Assembly: GCA_009760855.2 (NCBI GenBank)
Contig: WPIO01000282.1
Coordinates: forward strand, 65,422 to 129,421
Direction: 5' to 3'
Source: Cristatella mucedo
Lineage: Eukaryota; Bryozoa; Phylactolaemata; Cristatellidae
DNA: 64,000 bases
The notes beneath the pieces are model-generated. The model ran no database searches and was not told the DNA's origin. It worked only from the letters and a program-made list of their open reading frames with translations. This document shows positions 1 through 12,179 of this stretch, in pieces. Position numbers and translations under genes: made by a program. Position 1 is the stretch's first letter. Each line of letters begins with the position of its first letter.

Positions 1-330
1 CGAACCTCTTGAGTTACTGAGGCTGGATTTGACGAGATCATTTCCGGTCGGTAGGTACTTTTTTCGAATGTCGTGAGTCCTTAGCGAGATTGCGGATTAA
101 GTTATATTCTTTCTAGTATCCTGGTGGCTGACCAGGGCATCTTTTAAGAGAAATGTCGCACTGTTTGTCCGCGGCAGGGTTTATAATTTTTCGGCAATAG
201 CCATCACTGCTTTCCAAATACATATCCTAGAACGAGGTGCTCCTATTTCATTCTGCCGAAGCAATTATCAACAACCCGTGAACACGATAGACTGCCCTAA
301 TACGCGAGCTTATATTCGGCCAGGAAAACT
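1..330. repeat. Left arm of an inverted repeat
   Basis: Read on the minus strand, bases 1-185 match 4805-5010: both contain CCGCGGACAAACAGTGCGAC-like sequence followed by a CATTTCTCTT tract and a shared run ending near AACTCAAGAGG. Weaker similarity continues to about 330. The arm is cut by the window start, so its real length is unknown. No gene is seen in it. Confidence 0.7.
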
Positions 331-1059
331 AGTAGGCGAACAAACATTAAACGAATACCTACCTGCTTCGTAAACATTTTCGTCCAATCAGCCTATTTCA
401 GGAAAGGATAACAATCTTTTTTCCTTTACTTTAGATTCAACTTGGTTGCAAAAAACAAGTTACCCGAGCCATTTTGTAGGCAAAAAATACTGACGCACTT
501 TCTTCACACGCTGTACGGGAAACGTAATCGACTGTATGGTTGTAGCGCTCCCACTATCAGGTAGCACAACACGGCCCGAGTTAACGTGCACATGTTCAGC
601 AAGCCTTTACGATAAGTGGCAGTGGGCGTAGTGTCTGAATCCACACGCACATAAGGCATTCAATGCTTTACAGCCAAGCAACCGTCAGGTTAATTAATTT
701 TAGCATCATTGAAGAAGCACGACGTCAATTGCAAGCATGCTTAGCGCTCATTGGAAGAATTAGTGTGGGATTGACTGGCACCGTGGTGAGAACGACCGTA
801 AAGCTTGCTGCCAAAAGGCGAAAAGTAAACTCGCGAATGTACAAATGCATGTAGCTAACTGCAACTTTACCCCAGTCAACCTGCACGATTCGGCTACATT
901 ATTATAACATCTACTAGCAGCCGGCACTTCATAAGCAAGCATTTGCTCTGTAAGCACAAATCACGAAGACCCGGTGAATTATGTAAGAAGCTGGCGTGGT
1001 GTAAGATTTTTTCCAAATTTACTAATGTCATTGGACGTTGGGACGTGCATCATAGCATC
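331..1059. other. No recognised gene
   Basis: Only short open frames occur, on both strands, without recognisable domains or splice context. No simple repeat or RNA gene is seen. Confidence 0.5.
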
Positions 1060-3350
1060 AAAGTGAGAAAACATATCTAGAAGATACATGGCTAACCGAT
1101 TGGGGTTAGAGCATGAGCTTGAACAATTCTTCGGCACTGGTTGACTTTTTCTGACAGTGAAGCTCGTGCCGGAACATAAAGGGTACTGTAAGGAAGCTAC
1201 AGAACCATAGCATGTATTCGCTGCTTGATTATAAGCCGGTGCACGTCGGCAAAAAGTGGTCAGAGTGACAACTGTGATTTCACGGTTGACAAGTATCGCT
1301 TCGCGGCTTCACACCAACCGTCGATGCGTAATTGCACAGGCAAGTTGACTAGGGTAGTAATGGTTGGCAGGAATAGACACAAGACAGTAGGATTATTATC
1401 GACCAGTTTTCATAGTAGAAACCCTGTCTAAGTAAGAACCATCTCTTAAAAACGCTTTTAAACCGCTTAAAAAATGTAAATTTAACCATGAAACTAACGT
1501 GACCATTTAATACACTATACCTTTAAAAATTGTACCTAGATTGAGTGAGTATTCAACAGGTCGAAGCTGGTGGTTTCAATAATAAATATTGTTTTTCTCG
1601 TTTAATGCAACACATTATTCGGCCATAAATATAAATTCCAAGTATCGGTTTCGTAAAACTAGGGTGTGGAGTAATCAATGTGTGGATTTCATAAACTATT
1701 GAGGAAATGTGTGGGACAATCGAGTCATAAGGGACGGATCAATTGTAAAGTTAAATTGACTGTAGCCTAGCAACAGTTTGCTCCCTAAATCGTGCTCCGC
1801 CATTACAGTGGCAAGAAGATGGATATTGTCTGTGAAAAGACGCCGAGCAAGTAGAGAGACTTGAGGTAGTCCTTACTTTTGACCTTGCTGTCGCAAATCT
1901 TTGTCGTTTCACCTAATAGTTCAGAGTATGCCATGGAAATAGGACCTAACAAATGGTAAAAAATATGCTACCTGATTTCACAGCCTCTTCGCTGAGCGAC
2001 ATAAGAGCCTATAGGCTTATATTTCCATTGGAAGAGGTAATAAGTAATAACTGATTGCACGAGTCAACTCACGACCTTAGTGCCAATGCTGTAAGGGAGC
2101 AACCACCTTGGCCCTAGGCCGCCCTCCCAGTTCACAGAACCATTGCAGGTCAGAGCCAGTAATGCACTGGTGACAATGCAGGGTATCTCAAGAAGATCCT
2201 AATGATCAATACTGTCAAACTATGAGAAAAGCGTGAGAAGATTGTGCAGACGATTCTACCAATTTTAACAGCAATGTGAGATGGTTGTTTATCCCAAGCA
2301 GTTCTGACTCTGACAAGGATAACCGTGAGCCCACACTGAAACTTACTACCAGGTGGTAAATTGGTTTAATATAGGAGCCTAGCAGGTCTGCAGCAATTTC
2401 CTGTAGGGTCTTCGATTGTAGTGGAAGAAAGAAGACGGACAGCCGCGGCTGAGTTTTCTCGGTCCATTTTTTGTTTTCTTATTATTGGCCATCATGATCG
2501 CCTAGTTGCATTATGAGATAGGAAAGGACCTGAGGCGGGGTACTTATTTTATTGGAATCTTCCATGAAGTATTGTATCAGATCTGACCATCCTGAAAGGA
2601 TTAAAAAAACTGTCAGCCTATTTCATAGGAGATAGGAAAAGAATGGGGAGGCTAAAACCTATGGGTTTGGAATCTGCATGCATTGAATGTCGCAAATCTG
2701 ACAATCCACAAGGATGACTACAATAAAAAAGTTCCAGCATCATCCCAAGTCTTCGTTGACACGGCCTATGAAACGTCACGAATACAATCGCAATCTGTCG
2801 GTTATATAATGGGTGCCTTCAATGATGCATAGGAAATCGGGCAATTCACTTCTGAATTAATAAAGACGTAGCAGTTTATAGAAGAAAGTGACTAAGTCAT
2901 CGAAGGATCAGTAAGTAAGGGAGCACACTCTGGAGAGGTTAAGGGGTCGATTTATGATAGACATCGACCACTTTTGATTTCGGGTGTGTGATCAGGAATA
3001 TTTCTTGTAATAGGTAGATTGGCGTTTTCCTAGGATCGACGGGCATGTCCAAAAACGTAGGTAGTCTCCAGTACTGCTGACGTTTCACTGTTCCGTACGA
3101 TCGTCTTACACTCTTTACCCAGCTTGGCCGCGGAGGCTTGCACATGTGGCCAGTTTCGCACATGCAGACACCTAAGTATTCTACCAACGATTATAAGTAA
3201 TATTATAAGTTGTGTGTCATTGGCGATTGAGATGTTTTCGCGACAACAGCATTTTGTCGTTCTCATTGTGTCAACAGTAGAGTTGTTATGGTCTCAATTT
3301 CAAGCCACTGATTTCAGTGACAGACTGAGAAAGTGAGGTTCTATGGCCAC
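1060..3350 (-). mobile_element. Decayed CR1/L2-like LINE, minus strand
   Basis: Read in the same orientation as the better copy at 61016-64000, successive stretches match in order. 1225-1330 matches the segment that encodes the RLVCRERR region after the reverse transcriptase. 2130-2220 and 2310-2420 match the reverse transcriptase N-terminal half. 2870-3050 matches the linker toward the endonuclease. No open frame longer than about 80 codons survives, so this is an old copy. From 2570 onward it overlaps the duplicated block shared with 53485. It also holds an internal near-tandem repeat of about 115 bases (2514-2690). Confidence 0.6.
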
Positions 3351-4745
3351 TGCACCTTTTGCGTCCAATAGTATCTTTATCACCACACACCGATCAAGGG
3401 AATCTTTCATAGTAGCATTGATAAGTACCAAAATGCAGGCAATTTGTCATCAGTCTACCACTATAGCGGCTATTCTGCTCCTGTTTTAAAACTTTTGGGT
3501 TAGAGCCTCTTTACCACTCACGTGGGATGATCCAGCCATACTGCTGGTAGTATTCTGGTAATATGACTGCTCGATTGTGCGTCTGGGCATAGCAAAAACA
3601 AAAATTGTCAAAGCGGTGTTTCATGATTTTAGTGCACAACTGCACACTGGCAGCAATTTGCGTCTGAAACAAGTTTATTGAATTATAACTTGAGACCGTT
3701 CAGCATAATTTGTAGATGTCCCTGGAGGTATCCAGTTTCAGAAAAACCAATGAGCTGTGTACAATCTGTCACAGACTGACCTAATCATTTCGGAAAAAGC
3801 TCTCGTCAGCGTAGACATGAAGGACATCATAGCATCTTGTTATACTATCATCAGTAGCAACGTTAACAGCTTGCCTCAATGAGAATGCTATATGTGTTTG
3901 CAATATAGGAGAGCCTCGTCTGTTCCCTTTCAATATATCTCCACGGAGTTGAAAGGTGCCGTTCAGTTATTCATACTATCACTGACGACATAGCCACCAT
4001 GCATAGGAGGAGTACAAAAAGTGACAGATGGTAGTAAAAACAGATGAGCTGATGCACAGTTTGTTCTGCTGTGCATGCTGTCTCTGTGACAATCATGCAA
4101 ATCCAGTTCCAGTTCATTCTTGTTGCTGATCTCCAAAAACTCTTGCCACTGTCTGCAAGTTGTTCAGAATAGCTAGCAGCTAGCAGAATTAATTGAACCA
4201 AAAACTGAGTAGTATTATTACCTAAGTGGAAGGACTTTACGAACATACAACGGAAATTAATCAACTTAACGAACGCACCGGTGCAATTTAAATCCAGGAA
4301 GTCAACCCACTCTTTCTGTTGCGAGTGTATGCTGTTTAGGGCAAGTAAGACACTCGTTTTGCTGCCAATCTGTGTTTTCCCAAATAAGGCTAGAATAGCT
4401 GTTATGTGACCCCCAAATCGGTGAAGCTTCTACCATACATGGCTGACACGTAATCAGTGGGAAAAGATGCCTTTGTTGAGGTAGCAATGGTATAGCATGA
4501 CATAACACTGAAGTTGTAAGATTCTTCAAAGCTGTTATTTTTGCATTTAGATTCAGGCCAAAGTGTAGCTTCACAGCTCCGCTCACCGGAGCCTTTTTCG
4601 CCACCTCATCTGCTGAAAAAGCGTCACGACTTTTCGGGTGGGACTACGATCTCACAGCTTCATATATCTCCTAACTGAGTAGATATAAAGTGCATGCTAA
4701 GCATATACATTTAATCAACTGCAGCGTATATCGGTTGCGAGCCTA
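2570..4745 (+). repeat. Duplicated block, direct copy of 53485-56150
   Basis: Matches run in order through the block. Examples are TCTGACCATCCTGAAAGGAT at 2583 and 53491, CAGTCTACCACTATAG near 3450 and 54836, GTCCCTGGAGGTATCCAGTTT near 3718 and 55091, and GAGCTGATG near 4046 and 55426. Many small indels separate the copies. The right copy holds about 450 extra bases around 54240-54700. The block begins inside a LINE and continues about 1.4 kb past the recognisable LINE sequence; that part has no identified gene. Confidence 0.85.
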
Positions 4746-5010
4746 AATAAGTGAGAGAACTCAAATAAGAGCACCTCGGTATGGTGACGTCCGCTTACAA
4801 TTTATGAACCCTGCCGCGGACGAACAGTCCGACATTTCTCTTTAAAATTATGTTGATCCGGCTACCAAGGATACCACAAAAGAATATTACGAAAGACCAC
4901 GCTATCTCTCTAAGGCCACACTTGATTCGTAAAAACATGTCCTACCAGACGGGAAATGAGTCGTCGTCAAATCAGCCTCAATTACTCAAGGGGTGGAGGT
5001 TCGTTTCGAG
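4720..5010. repeat. Right arm of the inverted repeat with 1-330
   Basis: The reverse complement of 4805-5010 matches 1-185, including CCGCGG flanked by AACCCTG and the terminal GGAGGTTCG/CGAACCTC pair. The arms are about 4.5 kb apart, so 1-5010 forms a large interrupted palindrome containing the decayed LINE and the duplicated block. Confidence 0.7.
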
Positions 5011-7149
5011 CACCTCTCGGCTGCCTCAAAATGAGCGCCTATATCAGGAGCGTAATGATCAGATGTAATTGATCAGGCATTTTGGAAAGTCGCAAGCTTA
5101 AATGCAGTTACAATGCAGCCCTGAAAGAGTGAGTTGCCGATGGTGGGCCACACCACATGCTGCACTCGTCCTGCTGATTCGATGATTACGCTGACTACGT
5201 TGCAGCCAGTTCAACTAGTCAGTTTCAATTTACATATCATTGATCCCTGAGAATCTTGACCAAAAACCAAGCGATAATTTATTGGTCGGCTGATGATCTA
5301 AGTTTGAGGGAACAGACAATTTTTAGGAAGACAGACGTACAAAAATTGTTGAGTGCATTTCCTAGATGCTCATGTCCTGCCAATACTGAGCGAGGTATAA
5401 AAACGCTGTGACTCATATATAGTGTCGGTTCGTGGCCGTTGATTTCAAATATCCATTTATGTTGCGTTCCCTCTATCAGCAGGAGTAGACGTAAATGCAA
5501 ATGCAGCTACATGTCATGTCATGTACTATCTATATATGGGCGTATGCATTTTGCAGACGTGCTATAAAAGCTAGGTAACTTGCTTGTGGCAGACTACAAA
5601 CCACAACGTTTGCTTATGTGAACAAACGCCCAGACGTGCTGTCTAACTATGCTGCTTCCCAATTGGCTATTGGTTGTCACTGTCAAACCCCAGCCTCGAT
5701 CAAGCACTCTGCTTATCAAGTGTTTGTCACGCTTAGAAGCACCATCTTAAACGCTCAATTGCTCATACTGGTGAATCTTTTGCAGCAGCATAATAACACG
5801 AAGATTGCTTTAGGGTTGGCTACTGGTGCATTTGGGAAGCTACGCTAACTCTAGTGCTGCGGCTCTTCAGCTTCCTGTCTACCATGTTATGACATTTAAA
5901 CCCGAAGCACTAAAATTGACAGGCATTATTACAACAACAGGCACAGGAATGTGCAACGTGAAAGCGTACAATGGCGATACAATTCCACACCAGCCATAAA
6001 GTACATTCCTTGACGTTAAGAAAGTCAGTGATTTTCATAGGCATAATCAAACAAAAACATGTATTGCCCCATTCTCTGCATACAGCGTTTAGATATGAGT
6101 AATACAAACGACTATTTGAGTGCCTCCTACAATAATGCATTGCTTCTGTAATATACCGAATCCCTCAGATTTCCGAATACCAAAACATTCCTGGTGGTGG
6201 TCTTGTAGGCTGGTTGGCCGGTAATCCGGATATTTTCGAATGCTATACTTTGTTAGGTATGCGTGTCGTTACACGGTTCGAGATATCGCGAGAAATCGTG
6301 TCTATGTATGCCGATCAAATAGAACGCACCGATTTAGTGTAAAGTTATTAACAATTTTTCTGACATACTCTAGTCTACCTAAATCTAACCTTGGTAATGT
6401 AAAATCGCAGCATATACATAGCTCAATCGCTCAATTAAGTTCGTTTGAGTATCGTGAGACCCCCAACCCGCAAATCAAGCAGACAGTGAGATCGTGTGCA
6501 ACTCGACTGAAGATGACTCCAAAAACAATACGATTATTATCCCTGCAATCAAGCATCGTACATCTGGCAAGCTGTCAAGGAACCACTCGACCCACTAGGA
6601 GCTCTAGAACTTTTGTCAGAGTGTCACAGCAATGCTGGTGGTTGAGTTTCAGCAACTCTGGTTAGGGTATTGCTTAACGAGTTTGTTCCAAGGCTCAAGA
6701 TCTTAGGATACATTAAACCCAGTTCGAAAACACATCAGGCTCACTTTCAATGGAAGGCAGGAATGGTTGAATGGCAGGAATGGCAAGATTGGCAAGAAGG
6801 AATGGCACTGTAAGTATTCACTCATCGAGTGCTGACCTACTAAACACTTGAACCTAGGACACTGTCAGGTGACTGCTGCACGTGTATATGTTGCCCACGC
6901 TAACCAAGCTTGTATTGACATATAGAAACCAGGCTAGCTTGATGTCGAGCTCTCCTACTGTGTGCCCTGCTCTTGGTCGGTCAGAGTGATGCCTACAATG
7001 TAAGTAGCATGCAGAAGCTTCGTTGCTTTCCATGACCGCTTGTTTCATCAGCACGTGTTAGGCAGAGCACCAACGATGCGATTCGCTCATGTTCTTTCCT
7101 CAGGACATTAGGGACTGGCGATCTTGATACTTCAAGTTACGGCATTGTA
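5011..7149. other. No recognised gene
   Basis: Open frames of 60-141 codons exist (5618-5848 and 6240-6665, both +), but none shows a recognisable domain, signal peptide or repeat. A short imperfect minisatellite of GGCAGGAATGG-like units lies at 6750-6815. A CATGT pentamer repeat lies at 5508-5525. Confidence 0.45.
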
Positions 7150-7264
7150 AACTCCGAGACCGAATGAGTTGAAAACTAGAAAGTCACTCCTCATTCTGAC
7201 GAGTTGTCATATCATCCCGAGAAGTCAGTGAGCTCGCTGATTTCATGTATTTCCTCTTGTGTCC

Positions 7265-8480
7265 TGCCGAACAACGTTTTAGACTACTGCTACATGCCAG
7301 ATACAAGTTCACAACGGCTGCAGAGCTCCTTTGAAAATTGTCTGCAACTGCTTCTGCCACTGGGTTTTGCTGTATAAGCAAAATTCCAAAAAGCTGCTGT
7401 ATACAACGTGAATGCTCCCTATATTGGTAGTCTAAAAATGTTTCACGAATCTCGATTCTAAAAGTGTTAAAGCCAATGATAGCAGCAATCGGTAGCTACC
7501 CAGATTAGTTGCAAGCCACGAGCATTTTATGTATCGCCCACAAGTACAACGACACTACCGAAGTATTAGAAAACGTGCATGTCACTGCTTCAAAGTTTGC
7601 ATACGATCAGAATTGTTAGCTTACGTTCGTACGCACGATACGTAAGATCAGGGCTCTGGTTTTTGCTATTGGATTAAAAACACGAGAAATCTGAGACAAC
7701 CTCACTGTTCTGCATATGGCCAAGGTAACATGCATAGACTCGAATCTATCGTAGCTTTTTCATGTATCTGAGATCAGCCCTGTTTTTGATGTGCAGATCA
7801 ATGATTCTCCGAAGTGAAAAATGTTTCTAACTGACGATTCTTTTTAGCAGCAGAAGAGAGGTGGTTTGATAAGCTCTAGATAATTTCACTTCTGATAATC
7901 CTTTGTCCACTCACGAGCAAGCTGCAGAGCCAGTGTCGAAAACGAAGGCTTGACTTCGGCCAGACTTGATAGTACAGCTGCAGCAGAATGAGATAGCAGA
8001 TTTTTCTCCAAACTCGCGCAGGCAAACGGCACTGAACTGCCAAGCAAAAGTATTATTTTTCCAGTTCGTGTTTCGTGGCTATAGACTTTTAATCTGCACA
8101 GTGTAGAGAATCGTTGCGGCCCCTATTTTTAGAGACGAATGCCGACGATGCATTTTTGCCGAGACGTCGTTTGGATATCCCATGTGAAGTTCCGGTGTTG
8201 TAGGGATTCAATGGATTATCTCGTTTGGATTGGCTTGACGTACAACCGAGTCGGCTGATAACCCCCTTCTAAACTGGTGAAGTTGGGACTGTGGCTTCAA
8301 GGCACTCAGATAGTACCATATCAGTACAGTAACTGGGCACCGGACAACTATAAGGGCGTTGGTGAATTCACGGTTTAAATGCTATTCTTGTATGTACGTA
8401 GGCAAGGATTGACAACTTTTCTCTATGAAGTGGAGTTCGTTTTTCAGAGATGCATTAAATCTCAGATCTGCTGAAGTGCT
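7265..8480 (+). pseudogene. Decayed C-type lectin gene copy
   Basis: This is the inverted paralogue of the lectin gene at 57105-58288, with its three exons recognisable in order. Exon 1 (about 7268-7370) has lost the acceptor AG (CCGAACAACG in place of CAGGAGCAACG) and carries a one-base frame change. The second exon (about 7856-8030) contains in-frame stops. The last exon (about 8203-8480) keeps its TTGTAG acceptor and the WIGLT-like start. Its YSNWAPDNYKG stretch has lost the EPN carbohydrate-binding triplet, and a TAA follows GEFTV. It therefore cannot encode a full lectin. The alternative, that the lesions are assembly errors, is unlikely because there are many and they are spread out. 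Confidence 0.75.
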
Positions 8481-8689
8481 AATATAAATATACGTTATTC
8501 AATACGTTGGACGAGGCTTCAAATGCGAAGCGCATGAGATGAATGGGTGTTTGCATTTTGCAGTGTTCACCTGAGGGAACGCATCACAAAAAGACAGCAT
8601 TTTAATATTTTCTTCATAAAGCCTTTAACTGCAAACGGTTCTTAATGCGATTTCTGCTGAATTGCTCATTCACTGCAAGCTAACATGGT

Positions 8690-9440
8690 ATTACACCCTA
8701 GAATCTTCAGTCCGTTACAGTACATAATCCCACATCTTCGGCAGCACCCAAAAGATCCAGAAAGGCTGGAATTACGAATCGTGCATTGTGGTTGGCAAGT
8801 CGTTCTAATTATAATATCGATGGAAAAATAAGGTTTCTGAAATCGAGGATAGAACCTGAGTCGTGTTTTTCTGCTCTTAGCTGAGGAGTGTGCGCATATA
8901 GGTCCCGTCGGCGGAATTACGTTGTCAATGGCAACTGTGAACTCACAACAAAAAACTTCTCCTCGGGGCTCACCTCCCTCGCCTCGGCGGAAAAGTGATA
9001 CAGAAGTTCGCAAACAACTCCCCTAACTAGCCGTAGCTTGACTAGACAACAGTCCGGCAGTATTCGGTCGCTACCGCGAGTACCCCCGAGTCAACGCATC
9101 GGATGTCATTAAGGCCGAATCAATTTTCTAACATGTAGGACACCGTCCTAGGAAGCGAGTCGCCCAACATGTTAGGCGGCGATGGTAGAAGGTAAAATTT
9201 AGGACTCCGTCTTCTCTTGACTATGCTGACTAGATTCTGCATACTTCGGATGAAAGGTCACCATGGAAATTCGCACCTAGATGTTCCGTGCAGAATTCAG
9301 ATCTGGGGATCTCATGAGCCCCCGATAATCGCTAGTCAGTTTTCTGGTGCGCGTCTTCTGCGGGGAAGAGAAAAGAGGTGTGTTGGGCTGAATCATGTTC
9401 ATTTGGTCTAGTGGTTTATTCCAGGTACTGGACTGACTCA
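8690..9440 (-). mobile_element. Decayed LINE fragment inside the inverted block
   Basis: It is the inverted counterpart of the LINE remnant at 56300-56900. For example, ATTACGTTGTCAATGGCAAC near 8914 matches the segment encoding the CHITPLL region of intact copies. No long frame remains. The copy predates the block duplication, since both duplicates share it. Confidence 0.6.
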
Positions 9441-10390
9441 CAACCTTTTTGAAAAAGTGAAGGAACACGCCCTGAATTTAATAACAAGGTGTCGGAGTCG
9501 TGAATGATGGTACAGGAACATATTTAGGTCGTATATGCTCAAGTTGCAGAATGTAGCTATCGCATACATATCATTTATATCTACTCTGATTATAAGATAT
9601 ATGAAGTTTGTGAGATGTGAAAGCTCACCCGAAAAAGTCGTGCAAAGTTTTTCGACGATTAAAAGTAGCGAAAAAGGCTCCGATGACCTGAGCTGTGAAG
9701 CACTGACCTTTGGCTAATCGTAAATGCAAATACCTAACACCTTCTAAAGCAGCTTACAATTTCAGGTGTAACCACTCATGTATACCACTCTCAATTCAAG
9801 GCGTACGCTTTTCCATTTCGAGTTGCGTTTCAGTTACTTATGGAAGCAGTTTGCAAATATTTGGTCACATAACAGTTATTCTAGCTTTTGTAGGGAAAAA
9901 CATAGATTGGCTTCAAAACGAGGTACCTACTTGCCCTAAACAGCATACCTCTAATGAAAGAGCAGGTCTGACTTCCAGGATTATATATGCACCTGTGGGT
10001 TCGTTAAGATGATTCCCCTCAATTGTATGCCACTAAAAAGTCCTTCTGCTTTTGAGGTAATACATACAACGCATCATCGGTGTGATTAGTTCTGACCTGC
10101 TAGCTATTTTGAGACAATCTTTGCAGTGCCGTGAGTTATGGAGATCAGCAATAAGAATGAACTTGGAACTGGATTTGCAGATTGCACGGACAATAGCATA
10201 CACAGCTGAACAACACGCATCAGCTCATCCGTAGCTACGACCATCTGTCACTTTGTGTACTCATCCTATGCATGGTGTTGGTCGCTTCAAAACGTATATA
10301 GTATGATTAACCGAACGGCACTTTTCCAACAGCTGTCAGTATATTGAAAGGGAACGATGAGACTCTCTCCTATATCGTCCGTCCTATTTT

Positions 10391-12179
10391 TCCGTGCTAT
10401 TTCCATACCTATTATACTGTTCTTTTATGTTTGTATGTTTGTAACTACTACTCAGCTTTTGAGTTTAGATTAGTGCCAGCATCTACGTAAATCTAACTAC
10501 TTTGCATATATATGCATTAATTACTGGGATCAGAAGTCAGAATGTACTTGGAGAAGACGGTTTGCACTATTTCGCACTGACACGGTTGCATGCAGAGATG
10601 AACGTGGTCATCCTTTCTCAAGATTATTTCCAGGGTTTCTGAAAACGCCTGACAAAACTATCCCAGGGTGAACTAGAAACTCAAGCTTGGGAGTCGTGAA
10701 GATCGGGTATGGACCGTCAAGCGTCTGAAGCATACGAATACTGGTGGTCTCTGCACCAGCCGGTCTATCAATGCTAAATCTAGCGTCTATAAAATGTTCC
10801 TGAATCGCTGATAAATCCAAAAAGGACATGTATCATAAATCGTCTTAACTGCTCCGAAGATTGTGCTCCTTACCCTACTGATCCTTATGGTGACCTAATG
10901 ATATTTCTTTCTTTCAACTACTCGTCATTATCAGCGTACAATATTCACTATCAGTCTTGTCGGCGACTATGAAGGATCCTTTCGGAAAGCCACGAACACT
11001 TTGTATCTTGACTTTAACCCCTAGTATAAGTAGACTGCTCCAGTTTGCTGGACCTTTCTTTTCATTCATCACTCCTTTCGAGCTATATGATCAGATCAGC
11101 AATTGATACGAAAGCGGAAGTAAGTAATCATGTCTAGCACTCCTGTTTCGATTCCCTTTGAAATAGGCTATCCTTAGAGCCATTAATTAGAAAAATACAG
11201 GACCAAGAAAAGATTAAGCAGTGGCTCTCCCGTCCTTCTTCTTCTGCTCTAATCTGCTGGAGAGCCCACTGCTGCACTCTTTCCTCTCCTACTAAACCCA
11301 CTTTACAAGTAAATAACTTCTAATCTAGAGGTTCACAGCTCGTGGCGGCGTTTAATACTACTGATCCCGAACTGCAGGGCGATTGGCATTCTTGCCCTGA
11401 GCATTGCTAGTGCGCTGACCTGCAATCATTCGGTGAGCCCTGATGGCTCACACGGTAAAACGTTTAGCTTCTTCGAAAGTAGATACCAGGGTCGTGTTCG
11501 ATTTTCTGCTCTGAGTGTTATTATTGACTCTTCAAGTGGGGATGATATCCTATATACTTTGTTGTCATTACTACAGATGAGGCTGTGTGAAATTATTTAA
11601 ATTTTAGTTTACGTTATTTCAGGTTCTATTTAAATGTTGCTCTTTTTCCTAGACTCTAGAGCATTGATGCGAAACCCACTGATATTATTCTAGGGCGGCC
11701 TAATGCAGGAGTAGCTCAAGCTTACCTCGGTCAGCTTCTTTTCACAAAATTATATTCTCGCTCTTGCACTGTGAATGTCGAGCACAATCCCTAGGGCGTG
11801 CAGATTCTAGAGCACATCGTAGTCAATTTTCCCCTTTGCATTGATCCCTACCGAAGTCTTGATCAGTCGCACAGACTCTTAGCTATGTGTTTGATAGAGA
11901 TCAGACATTGATGGCTGAAAAGCCCTAGTTAAATGAATCACGATAGATAAAATCGTTCTAGTTATAACCAAAACACAGAGGTCATTCTGAAAGTAGAAAA
12001 ACCTAACACTTAATATGGAACCTCTAGCTTACTCCTTTTAAATATTCCATCAATCAATTATTCAACATTTCAAAGGTATGCTGCGTTTGAAGAGCAGTAG
12101 TTTTAACAGTCAATTCTGCATTCTTTAAAGCTGCATAAAGTCATTTTTATGGCCGGGCTCACTAAAACAGAGAGCTACT
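10391..12179. other. No recognised gene; hairpins
   Basis: A minus-strand frame at 10608-10829 contains LDLSA, a LINE-like motif, but the rest does not align convincingly. A hairpin with stems AGCAGTGGCTCTCC and GGAGAGCCCACTGCT lies at 11217-11275. A smaller one, GTGAGCC/GGCTCAC, lies near 11432-11450. Nothing else is recognised. Confidence 0.45.

Larger units (their letters stand above)
7150..10390 (-). repeat. Duplicated block, inverted copy of 55260-58430
   Basis: The reverse complement of 58430-55260 can be followed through the whole block. Matches include AAAGTCACTCCT at 7181, the lectin exons (7265-8480), AACGGTTCTTAATGCGATTT near 8633, the decayed LINE (8690-9440), GTACTGGACTGACTCAC near 9425, and AAACAGCATAC near 9938. 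Because 55260-56150 is also present at 3900-4745, the left end of the window holds two oppositely oriented copies of that piece. Confidence 0.85.

Noticed and set aside
9399-9412. Exact A-box word TGGTCTAGTGG, suggesting a third SINE
   Set aside because: There is no B box or LINE-like tail, and the inverted duplicate at about 56270 shows the word arises from unrelated sequence.
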